Shown piece after piece: positions 1 to 5,335 of a stretch of 7,674 nt of DNA. Made by a program: the position numbers and the translations under genes. This stretch comes from an uncultured Coleofasciculus sp. (GTDB lineage Bacteria > Cyanobacteriota > Cyanobacteriia > Cyanobacteriales > Coleofasciculaceae). The stretch spans positions 1 through 7,674 of the forward strand of contig CADCTM010000784.1 of assembly GCA_902805485.1 (NCBI GenBank), written 5' to 3'. The notes below the pieces were generated by a model. The model was not told where the DNA came from, made no database searches, and saw nothing but the letters and a program-made list of their open reading frames with translations. The first letter of the stretch is position 1. Each line of letters begins with the position of its first letter.

Positions 1-37
1 GGATTTCCGGCATAGTTATTATTCTCCTGATTATTAA

Positions 38-102
38 GAGAGTCGTTATTTATGCCTAATTACCCTAAACTCCATGCTGATTCTCAATTTAGGACTATCT
101 GA
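38..102 (+). other. RBS-like site plus 16-codon ORF overlapping the first gene in another frame
   Basis: GAGAG at 38-42 lies 9 bases before an ATG at 52. From there 16 codons are read to TGA at 100-102. The last codons are ACT ATC TGA followed by C. Slipping forward one base at the stop enters the frame of the 74-292 ORF at DEEYL. It may be the true 5' end of that gene, an upstream peptide, or chance. Confidence 0.3.
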
Positions 103-292
103 CGAAGAGTACTTGCAGCAAATTGCCGAAGGAAGAGATCCAGTGCAAGAATATATTTGTGAGCAGAATCTAATTCGAGCGGGAGTGCCCCCAGAAACCG
201 CTCATGAAGTTGCACCCATTTTCAAGAAGTCAAACCACTCTAGTGATGAAGAGGCTTTAGTTAAACGTGTTTGGAAGCGGGTGTTGGGTTAA
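74..292 (+). CDS. Small acidic hypothetical protein (72 aa)
   Basis: I do not recognise this protein. It is soluble and highly charged, with no membrane segment or signal peptide. It opens with a DEEYLQQIAEGRDP stretch, has a likely helical middle (EQNLIRAGVPPETAHEVAPIF) and ends with a basic VKRVWKRVLG tail. The ATG at 74 has no Shine-Dalgarno-like sequence in front of it. An ATG at 52 in another frame does have one (GAGAG at 38-42, 9-base gap), but that frame reads only 16 residues (MPNYPKLHADSQFRTI) before TGA at 100-102. The two frames overlap, so the gene may really start at 52 and be joined by a +1 shift or broken by a one-base insertion. It is convergent with the small minus-strand gene at 344-589. 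Coding status is moderately likely from the sensible composition; function is unknown. Confidence 0.5.
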   Translation: MLILNLGLSDEEYLQQIAEGRDPVQEYICEQNLIRAGVPPETAHEVAPIFKKSNHSSDEEALVKRVWKRVLG

Positions 293-343
293 AGCGATCT
301 AAATTTTGCCCTGAATTTTATTCCTTAACGCCTTTGGGATGTT

Positions 344-589
344 CTAACTAGAGACATCTGCATGTAATTCTGAGGATTGAGTTAAGAAAATGTTCTTTGT
401 TTCCAACTCTAAACCCGGCGGAAACACAAGCAGCTTCTTACCTCGAACTAATGCCTTACTGTAAAGAGCGAGCGCCTCACCTAAACAAAAGCAGGTGACG
501 GGAATCCAATATTCACTATGAAAATAAACGACAACTTGACTTGTTGTATACTCTGCTGTTGGCAGCGGATTTTGCCAGGGTGAATCCAC
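344..589 (-). CDS. Small hypothetical protein (81 aa)
   Basis: I do not recognise this protein. It starts with GTG at 589; an in-frame TAA lies five codons upstream, so no longer start is available. A weak AAGG at 600-603 sits 10 bases before the start. The protein has a hydrophobic and aromatic middle (SQVVVYFHSEYWIPVTCFCL), then a helix-like LGEALALYSKALVRGKK and a second strand-like KLLVFPPGLEL, which suggests a small alpha/beta fold. It has two close cysteines (CFC) and no obvious signal peptide. A promoter matching the consensus at 10 of 12 positions lies directly upstream (618-646), which supports a real gene transcribed apart from pdxA, whose end lies 195 bases upstream on the same strand. 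Confidence 0.5.
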   Translation of the reverse strand: MDSPWQNPLPTAEYTTSQVVVYFHSEYWIPVTCFCLGEALALYSKALVRGKKLLVFPPGLELETKNIFLTQSSELHADVSS

Positions 590-617
590 AAGAAATGAAC
601 CTTATTTAATCGCTATT

Positions 618-646
618 TTTATATCTCTTATGACTTTGACTGTCAT
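618..646 (-). promoter_or_regulatory. Sigma70-type promoter for the 344-589 gene
   Basis: Read on the minus strand, ATGACA (641-646; five of six match TTGACA) is followed by a 17-base spacer and TATAAA (618-623; five of six match TATAAT). Transcription would start near 611, giving a leader of about 20 bases before the GTG at 589. The perfect palindrome CATACGTATG (644-653) overlaps the -35 box. Confidence 0.5.
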
Positions 647-678
647 ACGTATGTAATAATATCTATCCCAAGGGATAG
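644..678. promoter_or_regulatory. Palindromes at the promoter of the 344-589 gene
   Basis: CATACGTATG at 644-653 is a perfect 10-base palindrome touching the -35 box. CTATCCC (663-669) and GGGATAG (672-678) form a second inverted repeat around a 2-base centre, about 50-65 bases upstream of the predicted start. The symmetry and position suit a dimeric regulator, but no known operator is recognised. Confidence 0.3.
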
Positions 679-691
679 GTTTAGTAGGGCA

Positions 692-708
692 TTGTAGAGG
701 GTCTACAA
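692..708. repeat. Perfect 7-bp inverted repeat with 3-base loop
   Basis: TTGTAGA (692-698), GGG, TCTACAA (702-708). It lies between the end of pdxA and the promoter of the 344-589 gene. No T-run follows on either strand, so it is not a classical terminator; it could be a 3'-end hairpin or an operator. Confidence 0.4.
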
Positions 709-746
709 CACTTAATATCAACCTTAAGAGATAGCTCAATCTAAGA

Positions 747-763
747 CGTAATACAGCATTACG
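747..763. repeat. 6-bp inverted repeat downstream of pdxA
   Basis: CGTAAT (747-752) and ATTACG (758-763) flank a 5-base loop, 21 bases past the pdxA stop on the minus strand. With the hairpins at 779-800 and 692-708 it could help end pdxA transcription. No T-run follows. Confidence 0.3.
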
Positions 764-778
764 GCTGAATCCTCAATC

Positions 779-800
779 GGGAAATTATTGGTAACTTCCC
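779..800 (-). terminator. Hairpin across the pdxA stop codon
   Basis: In the pdxA transcript GGGAAGTTA (792-800) pairs with TAATTTCCC (779-787) around a CCAA loop, as nine pairs including one G-U wobble. The TAA stop (785-787) lies in the 3' arm. The wobble pairs only in the pdxA-sense RNA. No T-run follows, so termination is uncertain; an effect on stop-codon or mRNA 3'-end behaviour is equally possible. Confidence 0.35.
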
Positions 801-1915
801 AAATTTTTCCTCTGACGAACAAGTTGACCAGCAAGTTGGATCGCGGCTTTCATGCTGGTAGCATTAGCAATGCCTTGACCTGCAATATCAAACGCTGTAC
901 CGTGATCCGGGGAAGTCCGAACGAAGGGTAGACCAATTGTTGTATTAATCGCGCGGTCAAATGCCATGAGTTTAACAGGGATTAAGCCTTGGTCATGGTA
1001 AAGCGCCAGATAGGCATCATGAGCAGCGTTGCTTGGGGATGTGTTATACCAAGCTTGGGCCGGCTTGACCCAAAGCGTATCGGGCGGCACAGGACCATCT
1101 AGCCTCAATCCAGGGCGTTTCTCACGTTCTTGCTCGATCCAGGAAATTAGCCAGTCTTGTTCTTCACGACCGAGTTGACCTTGTTCGCCACTGTGAGGAT
1201 TTAAGCCAGAAATGGCAATTTTGGGTGTTTCTATCCCAAAATCTTGGTGCAAGCACTCGACTAGTAAGTCAAGCTTTGTCGTCATCAACACAGGCGTGAG
1301 GGTGTCTGGGACTTGCCGTAAGGGGATGTGGGTGGTAGCGAGGAGAGTACGCAGCAACCAACCGCTATGAGGCGAGCAGGCAACAAATAACATTCCGAAT
1401 TTCTCGACGCCTGAAGCTTGTGCCAATACTTCAGTTTGACCGGGATAGTTATGTCCTGCCGCTTTCCATAACGACTTGGCAATGGGTGCGGTGACAATGC
1501 CATCGAACTCACCATTTAGCGTACAAGCGATCGCTTTTTCCAAATAGGCAAAACTCGCCTCCCCACTTGCCGCATTTCCTGAGCCTGTAGTAATTTGACG
1601 CTCAACGGCGGACTCTAATTCAAGGTCGAGAATTGACAAGCGATCAGGATCGACAATTTCACTACTGCCAAGATGCCGCAACTGAGTATAGGTGGATTGT
1701 AAAAGCGATCGCGTCCCAATTAGCGTTACCTCACAATTAGCCGTAACTGCTGGATCTACCAATGCCTTGAGTACAACCTCCGGACCAATTCCCGCCGGAT
1801 CTCCCAACGTTACCGCTAATCTGGGACGGCTGTGCTGATCAAGTTTTTTTGTAAAGAAAGTTGTGCCAGTCTTCATTTTTGTTGGTTTCCCCCAGTTGTG
1901 TGCCAATACAACCAT
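785..1915 (-). CDS. pdxA: 4-hydroxythreonine-4-phosphate dehydrogenase PdxA
   Basis: PdxA oxidises 4-phosphohydroxy-L-threonine with NAD(P); after decarboxylation the product feeds PdxJ in cytosolic pyridoxal 5'-phosphate synthesis. The protein is full length (376 aa from this start). The family N-terminal signature LAVTLGDPAGIGPEV is at residues 33-47. The three metal-ligand histidines of the family are visible in TTHIPLR (H196), GLNPHSGEQG (H241) and YHDQGLIPVK (H307). The C-terminal RTSPDHGTAFDIAGQGIANATSM block (333-355) is intact. The usual GHTE substrate motif reads GQTE here (Q160). About 20 extra residues (283-302) precede the YHDQG block; I recall similar ones in other cyanobacteria. 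The start is uncertain. ATG at 1915 has AGGA about 12 bases upstream. ATG at 1876 gives 363 aa, has a GGGGGA run 11 bases upstream, and fits the family start better. It diverges from petM. Confidence 0.95.
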   Translation of the reverse strand: MVVLAHNWGKPTKMKTGTTFFTKKLDQHSRPRLAVTLGDPAGIGPEVVLKALVDPAVTANCEVTLIGTRSLLQSTYTQLRHLGSSEIVDPDRLSILDLELESAVERQITTGSGNAASGEASFAYLEKAIACTLNGEFDGIVTAPIAKSLWKAAGHNYPGQTEVLAQASGVEKFGMLFVACSPHSGWLLRTLLATTHIPLRQVPDTLTPVLMTTKLDLLVECLHQDFGIETPKIAISGLNPHSGEQGQLGREEQDWLISWIEQEREKRPGLRLDGPVPPDTLWVKPAQAWYNTSPSNAAHDAYLALYHDQGLIPVKLMAFDRAINTTIGLPFVRTSPDHGTAFDIAGQGIANATSMKAAIQLAGQLVRQRKNLGSYQ

Positions 1916-1996
1916 TGGTAACGCTTTTCCTGGAGATTGAGTAAAACCGAACTAGGGGCTAATGTTAGACTTATAAACTTTTTTTGCGATCGCACT

Positions 1997-2002
1997 AGGA
2001 GA
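1997..2002 (+). promoter_or_regulatory. Ribosome binding site of petM
   Basis: AGGAGA lies 6 bases before ATG 2009. It decides the petM start against the longer in-frame reading from 1937, whose extra residues resemble no PetM leader. Confidence 0.7.
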
Positions 2003-2008
2003 TCAGAC

Positions 2009-2158
2009 ATGAACCCGGAAATTTTTACCCCCGCAATATTGTGCTTTACCCTAATTCCTGTGGGCTTGGGCGTAGGCTTTTTATTGCTCAAGATTCAGAA
2101 CAACAGCGAAGCAGGAGAACAGAAGATGAGAATCCAGGGGGGCAAAGAAAAGGCTTAA
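2009..2158 (+). CDS. petM: Cytochrome b6f complex subunit PetM (subunit VII)
   Basis: PetM is a single-span small subunit of the thylakoid cytochrome b6f complex. The 49-residue product starts MNPEIFTPAI, has one membrane helix at about residues 6-26 and carries the family-like GVGFLLLKIQ at 21-30. The start is fixed by AGGAGA (1997-2002), 6 bases before ATG 2009, better than a start further upstream in the same frame. A -10-like TATAAA lies at 1972-1977 without a clear -35. A HIP1 site (1986-1993) lies in the leader. Known PetM proteins are about 32-36 residues, ending shortly after the KIQG region. This one has about 18 extra polar residues, including a second RIQGG (41-45). The assignment rests on the helix and LLLKIQ pattern, and on the photosynthetic neighbour ycf39. 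A different one-helix thylakoid protein is the main alternative. Confidence 0.75.
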   Translation: MNPEIFTPAILCFTLIPVGLGVGFLLLKIQNNSEAGEQKMRIQGGKEKA

Positions 2159-2165
2159 GGGCGTC

Positions 2166-2218
2166 GCCGATGTAGCTAGTCTAACGAGAGCATTGCTGCG
2201 TTTTTGTGCTACATCGGC
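2166..2218 (+). terminator. Nested stem-loop after petM
   Basis: GCCGATGTAGC (2166-2176) and GCTACATCGGC (2208-2218) form a perfect 11-bp stem starting 8 bases after the petM stop. Inside its 31-base loop is a smaller hairpin: AACG (2183-2186) with CGTT (2199-2202) and AGC (2189-2191) with GCT (2195-2197), running into TTTTT (2201-2205). The inner element looks like a weak intrinsic terminator. The outer stem can form only in transcripts that read through it towards ycf39. Confidence 0.5.
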
Positions 2219-2339
2219 ATCCTTGGAGCTAAACATTTTAGTCTTGAGCGATCGCCTGAATTTGCTTTTATGTGGGATAGATCCCTTCTTTCTGATAAGA
2301 TCTTGTAGAAAGTTTAAGATTCTTTACTAAAAAGCCTTG

Positions 2340-3323
2340 ATGAACTTGTTGGTCGTTGGTGCAACTGGCACCTTAGGAAGACAGGTGGTCCGTCGCGCCC
2401 TAGACGAAGGCCATCAGGTGCGCTGTTTAGTTCGCAATGCGAGAAAAGCGACCTTTTTAAAAGAATGGGGCGCCGAGATCGTACAAGGCGACCTTTGCGT
2501 ACCAGAAACTCTGCCTCGTGTCCTCGAAGGCATTACAGCGGTTATTGATGCAGCAACATCTCGACCGAATGACTCTTTGACCATCAAACAGGTGGACTGG
2601 GACGGAAAAGTCGCGCTAATTCAAGCGGCGGTGGCGGCGGGTGTCGAACGGTTTGTTTTCTTCTCAATTTTGGATGCTCAGAATTTTCCCAATGTGCCGC
2701 TGATGGAAATCAAGCGGTGTACAGAAATTTTCTTGGCAGAATCAGGATTAAACTACACGATCTTGCAACCCTGCGGCTTTCTGCAAGGGTTAATTGGTCA
2801 GTATGCGATTCCAATTTTGGACGGGCAGGCGGTTTGGATCACAGGAGAATCCTCTCCTATTGCTTATATGGACACTCAGGACGTTGCCAAATTTGCGGTT
2901 CGTGCCCTTGAGGTTCCAGAAACCCAAAATAAATCCTTTCCCATTGTCGGGACTCGTGCCTGGGGTGGTTACGAAATCATCCGCCTGTGCGAACGCTTGT
3001 CTGGTAAGGACGCCAAAATTGCCCGACTTCCCCTCGGTTTTCTGCGAGGAGTGCGTCGAGTTGTGCGATTCTTTCAGTGGGGCTGGAATGTTAGCGATCG
3101 CCTTGCTTTTACGGAAGTCTTGGCAACAGGCAAACCCTTGGATGCCTCAATGGACGAAGTATACGAGGTGTTTGGCTTAGATCCCAAAGAAACCACAACC
3201 TTAGAAGCCTACCTGCAAGAGTACTTTAGCCGAATTATGAAAAAGCTCAAGGAAATTGATTTCGAGAAAAATAAAGCTAAAAAGCAGTCGAAGAAAAAAA
3301 CTCCCTTTAAAACAAAATCCTAG
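2340..3323 (+). CDS. ycf39: Ycf39 photosystem II assembly factor (atypical SDR, NmrA-like)
   Basis: In Synechocystis, Ycf39 (Slr0399; HCF244 in plants) works with high-light-inducible proteins in early PSII reaction-centre assembly, helping pigment delivery to newly made D1. The product from ATG 2340 is 327 residues. It opens with a Rossmann dinucleotide motif VVGATGTLG (5-13), then VRCLVRN (27-33), IDAATSRPNDS (69-79), ERFVFFSILDA (103-113) and GQYAIPILDGQAVWITGESS (153-172). The classical SDR YxxxK motif is absent; the matching region reads PLMEIKRCTE, as in atypical SDRs. The FFQWGWNVSDRLAF region (244-257) and C-terminal FGLDPKETTTLE (278-289) are typical of Ycf39. It ends in a Lys-rich tail (310-326). 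A TTG directly before the ATG could also start translation; no Shine-Dalgarno is visible. It lies downstream of petM and upstream of nadK. Confidence 0.93.
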   Translation: MNLLVVGATGTLGRQVVRRALDEGHQVRCLVRNARKATFLKEWGAEIVQGDLCVPETLPRVLEGITAVIDAATSRPNDSLTIKQVDWDGKVALIQAAVAAGVERFVFFSILDAQNFPNVPLMEIKRCTEIFLAESGLNYTILQPCGFLQGLIGQYAIPILDGQAVWITGESSPIAYMDTQDVAKFAVRALEVPETQNKSFPIVGTRAWGGYEIIRLCERLSGKDAKIARLPLGFLRGVRRVVRFFQWGWNVSDRLAFTEVLATGKPLDASMDEVYEVFGLDPKETTTLEAYLQEYFSRIMKKLKEIDFEKNKAKKQSKKKTPFKTKS

Positions 3324-3381
3324 AAATGCTTTTGAGTAGAGTAAGAGTGATTAAGATATGCCACACTAAAATTATCTAAAT

Positions 3382-3401
3382 AAGCAAAAATACTGCTTTT
3401 T
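3382..3401 (+). terminator. Weak terminator-like hairpin after ycf39
   Basis: AAGCA (3382-3386) and TGCTT (3394-3398) form a 5-bp stem with a 7-base loop running into TTTTT (3397-3401). It lies 59 bases past the ycf39 stop. A second weak candidate, CAAA (3435-3438) with TTTG (3445-3448) and T5 (3449-3453), lies further on inside the 7-bp inverted repeat CAAGGCG (3406-3412) / CGCCTTG (3459-3465). The stems are short. Confidence 0.35.
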
Positions 3402-3584
3402 CGCTCAAGGCGTTTCTCCAAGAACAAGGTATCGCAAATTAACGTTTGTTTTTACCGTCGCCTTGCCTGTAACCAGCAGTTAATCTGTTTACGGCTGTTT
3501 AGAGTTAAGCAGGAATTATCCCGGTTTAACCTGACGCCATGCTATTTGTTCCCGATCATTTCACCCCAACGCGGACTGGTGAGT

Positions 3585-4502
3585 GTGCCCAAACTCGGCA
3601 TCATATATAACGACATCAAACCGGCAGCTTGTCGGATCGCTACGGAGTTGCAAGACAAACTGACTGCTTCAGGTTGGGAAGTCTGCATGGCAACCGGCCT
3701 TAGCGGTATTCTCGGCTATTCGCGCCCTGACTCTCCGGTTTGTCACACGCCGCCCGACAAGCTTGCCCCTCCAGGTTTTGATGATCAGATGGCTTTTGCA
3801 ATTGTCCTGGGAGGAGACGGTACTGTTTTGGCTGGTTTTCGCCAAGTTGCTCCTTATGGTATTCCCTTGCTGACGGTGAATACCGGTCACATGGGTTTCT
3901 TGACAGAGGCTTATGCCAACGAACTTCCTCTGGCATTAGAACAAGTTATGGCGGGAGAGTATGAAATTGAAGAGCGAACCATGCTCTCAGTGCAGGTGAT
4001 TCGGAATGGCAGCCTTTGGTGGGAGGCGCTGTGTTTGAATGAAATGGTGATCCACCGGGAACCGTTGACCTGTATGTGTCATTTTGAGGTGACAGTTGGG
4101 CGTCACGCGCCGGTGGATATTGCGGCGGATGGGATTATTGTTTCAACTCCGACAGGTTCGACGGCTTATTCTCTGAGTGCCGGGGGACCAGTGGTAACGC
4201 CTGGTGTGCCTGTGTTGCAGTTAGTGCCAATTTGCCCTCATTCCCTGGCATCCAGGGCATTGGTTTTTTCGGATACAGAAGTGTTGAAGATTTTTCCAGC
4301 GACTCCAAATCAGTTAGTCATGGTAGTAGATGGCAATGCTGGTTGCTATGTGTTGCCAGACGATCAGGTACAGATGGCGCGATCGCATTATTCTGCTCGC
4401 TTTATTCGTTTGCAACCCCCAGAGTTTTTCCGAATTTTACGAGAAAAGTTGGGTTGGGGCTTGGCACATATTGCTAAACCCACGTCTGTTGAGCTGCCGT
4501 AA
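3585..4502 (+). CDS. nadK: NAD kinase (ATP-NAD kinase, NadK/PpnK family)
   Basis: NadK phosphorylates NAD+ to NADP+ in the cytosol, supplying the acceptor for photosynthetic electron transport. From GTG 3585 the protein is 305 residues and begins MPKLGIIYNDIKP, the start I recall for this cyanobacterial subfamily. The GGDGT nucleotide-binding motif is at 76-80, NTGHMGFL at 99-106, the conserved NE pair at 152-153 (CLNEMVIHRE), and the glycine-rich STPTGSTAYSLSAGGP block at 187-202. The C-terminus FFRILREKLGWGL...VELP is intact. GTG 3579 and TTG 3546 are in-frame alternatives; the TTG start would add 13 residues and has no ribosome binding site. Cyanobacteria often have two NAD kinases; this one follows ycf39, as Slr0400 follows Slr0399 in Synechocystis numbering, so it is probably the Slr0400-type enzyme. 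Confidence 0.93.
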   Translation: MPKLGIIYNDIKPAACRIATELQDKLTASGWEVCMATGLSGILGYSRPDSPVCHTPPDKLAPPGFDDQMAFAIVLGGDGTVLAGFRQVAPYGIPLLTVNTGHMGFLTEAYANELPLALEQVMAGEYEIEERTMLSVQVIRNGSLWWEALCLNEMVIHREPLTCMCHFEVTVGRHAPVDIAADGIIVSTPTGSTAYSLSAGGPVVTPGVPVLQLVPICPHSLASRALVFSDTEVLKIFPATPNQLVMVVDGNAGCYVLPDDQVQMARSHYSARFIRLQPPEFFRILREKLGWGLAHIAKPTSVELP

Positions 4503-4512
4503 CCGTTTATCA

Positions 4513-4556
4513 GGGAGTTGACTAGTTGAACTTTGTCTGGCAATTAGACAACTCCC
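4513..4556 (+). terminator. Long hairpin between convergent nadK and the Spy-like gene
   Basis: GGGAGTTGACTAGTTG (4513-4528) pairs with CAATTAGACAACTCCC (4541-4556) around a 12-base loop. Fifteen of 16 positions pair, including one G-U wobble (4525/4544), with a single A-A mismatch (4521/4548). The wobble pairs only in plus-strand RNA, so it best fits the 3' end of nadK, whose stop is 10 bases upstream. It could also serve the convergent gene ending at 4568. Neither strand has a T-run after the stem. Confidence 0.55.
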
Positions 4557-4567
4557 CTGCCTGTTAC

Positions 4568-4990
4568 TTATGGCTTGGGCTGACTGGACGGACTGGTCTG
4601 ACGGGACTGACTTTGCTGACTCTGCTCTATTTGCTGCTTTTGTTCGGCGGTGAGGATGTCTCCGATTTGAGAATTAAAGGCTTGGAGAATGCCCATTATT
4701 TTCGTTTTTTGGGGATCTGAGAGATTTTGCACAGCACCTAACCCCTCTCCAGTTTTTCTACCTTCAGCAAATTGCGCTTTTTGCTGGGCGTTGAGAATCG
4801 CTTCGATTTCACTAACAGTGTTCTTCTTGATGCCGTCAAATTGAGCTTGTTGTTCTTGACTTAAAACAATGCGAGGTCTGGTTTGAGGTGCTGACGCTGG
4901 GGGTGCTTGCGCGAAGGCAGCGAGAGTGGTGGAAGCGATCGCAGCCGTAGTAATTACTCCAGCAAACATTGGCAAGAATTTGAGTTTCAT
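4568..4990 (-). CDS. Exported Spy/CpxP-like protein with LTxxQ-type repeats (140 aa)
   Basis: Residues 1-27 form a Sec signal peptide: basic MKLK, a hydrophobic stretch and a likely AFA cleavage site before Q28. The mature protein is small, Gln-rich and probably all helical. Four LxxxQ motifs occur at a 23-24 residue interval: LSQEQ (43-47), LNAQQ (66-70), LSDPQ (90-94) and LTAEQ (113-117). These resemble the LTxxQ motifs of the Spy/CpxP family of periplasmic ATP-independent chaperones and stress sensors. Residues 43-74 and 90-121 align without gaps (13 of 32 identical by eye), so the core looks like a 47-residue duplication. The tail (122-140) is a low-complexity Q/S/P stretch. ATG 4990 has GGAGA (4995-4999) 4 bases upstream, so the start is firm. 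A chaperone or envelope-stress role is inferred from family resemblance only. Confidence 0.8.
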   Translation of the reverse strand: MKLKFLPMFAGVITTAAIASTTLAAFAQAPPASAPQTRPRIVLSQEQQAQFDGIKKNTVSEIEAILNAQQKAQFAEGRKTGEGLGAVQNLSDPQKTKIMGILQAFNSQIGDILTAEQKQQIEQSQQSQSRQTSPSSQPKP

Positions 4991-5018
4991 TAGTTCTCCA
5001 AAGAGTAAAATATCGCAA

Positions 5019-5335
5019 GTAAATTAGTTACCAGGCTCTCTTGTCTGAAGGACTCTTGCCCTCCCTCGATCGGTATAGATGGTAAGTAACTTATGAAAGA
5101 TGAAAAGTATCCGATCCGTTAGTGCTATAGCTTACAACAACTCCTACGCTTCAACCAAAACGCAACATCAGTAACAAAGCAGACAAGGTGTTCCTATACA
5201 GCTTAGCGCCAGGAGGAAGGATACAAACCATCGTCGATTAACGTTACTTGCCCTACCATCACAGCAGAAAATTTGAGAAAGCACCACCGACAGGTATATC
5301 TTTATTCTTACCTTGATTGTTGCTTTCCCTAAAAT
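5019..5335. other. Gene-free divergent region
   Basis: This stretch separates the minus-strand Spy-like gene from the plus-strand propeller gene and should carry both promoters. Short overlapping reading frames here look non-coding. Two inverted near-copies are present: GATGGTAAGTAAC (5078-5090) and, on the other strand, GATGGTA then AAGTAAC separated by a few extra bases (5243-5260). A purine-rich AGGAGGAAGG (5211-5220) looks like a strong Shine-Dalgarno, but no start codon follows at a usable distance. I see no tRNA or recognised riboswitch. Confidence 0.5.
5273..5300 (+). promoter_or_regulatory. Candidate promoter of the propeller gene
   Basis: TTGAGA (5273-5278; five of six match TTGACA), a 16-base spacer and TATATC (5295-5300; four of six match TATAAT). 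Transcription would begin near 5307, leaving about 29 bases before ATG 5336. No clear ribosome binding site precedes that ATG. Confidence 0.4.

Noticed and set aside
1937..2008. Upstream 24-codon extension of petM
   Set aside because: ATG 2009 has AGGAGA 6 bases upstream and gives a PetM-like start; the extension covers the likely promoter and leader.
1873..2091. 72-codon minus-strand ORF covering the pdxA-petM gap
   Set aside because: It lies antisense to petM and overlaps the pdxA start. petM has a clear ribosome binding site and family features; this reading has neither.
2303..2330. TTGTAG-N16-TACTAA as a ycf39 promoter
   Set aside because: The -10 match is poor and the implied start falls almost on the initiation codon.
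3669..3936. Minus-strand ORFs inside nadK
   Set aside because: They are antisense to the conserved GGDGT region and are shadows of nadK coding periodicity.
5211..5220. AGGAGGAAGG as a ribosome binding site
   Set aside because: No ATG, GTG or TTG follows within a usable distance on the plus strand, so it is probably just purine-rich DNA.
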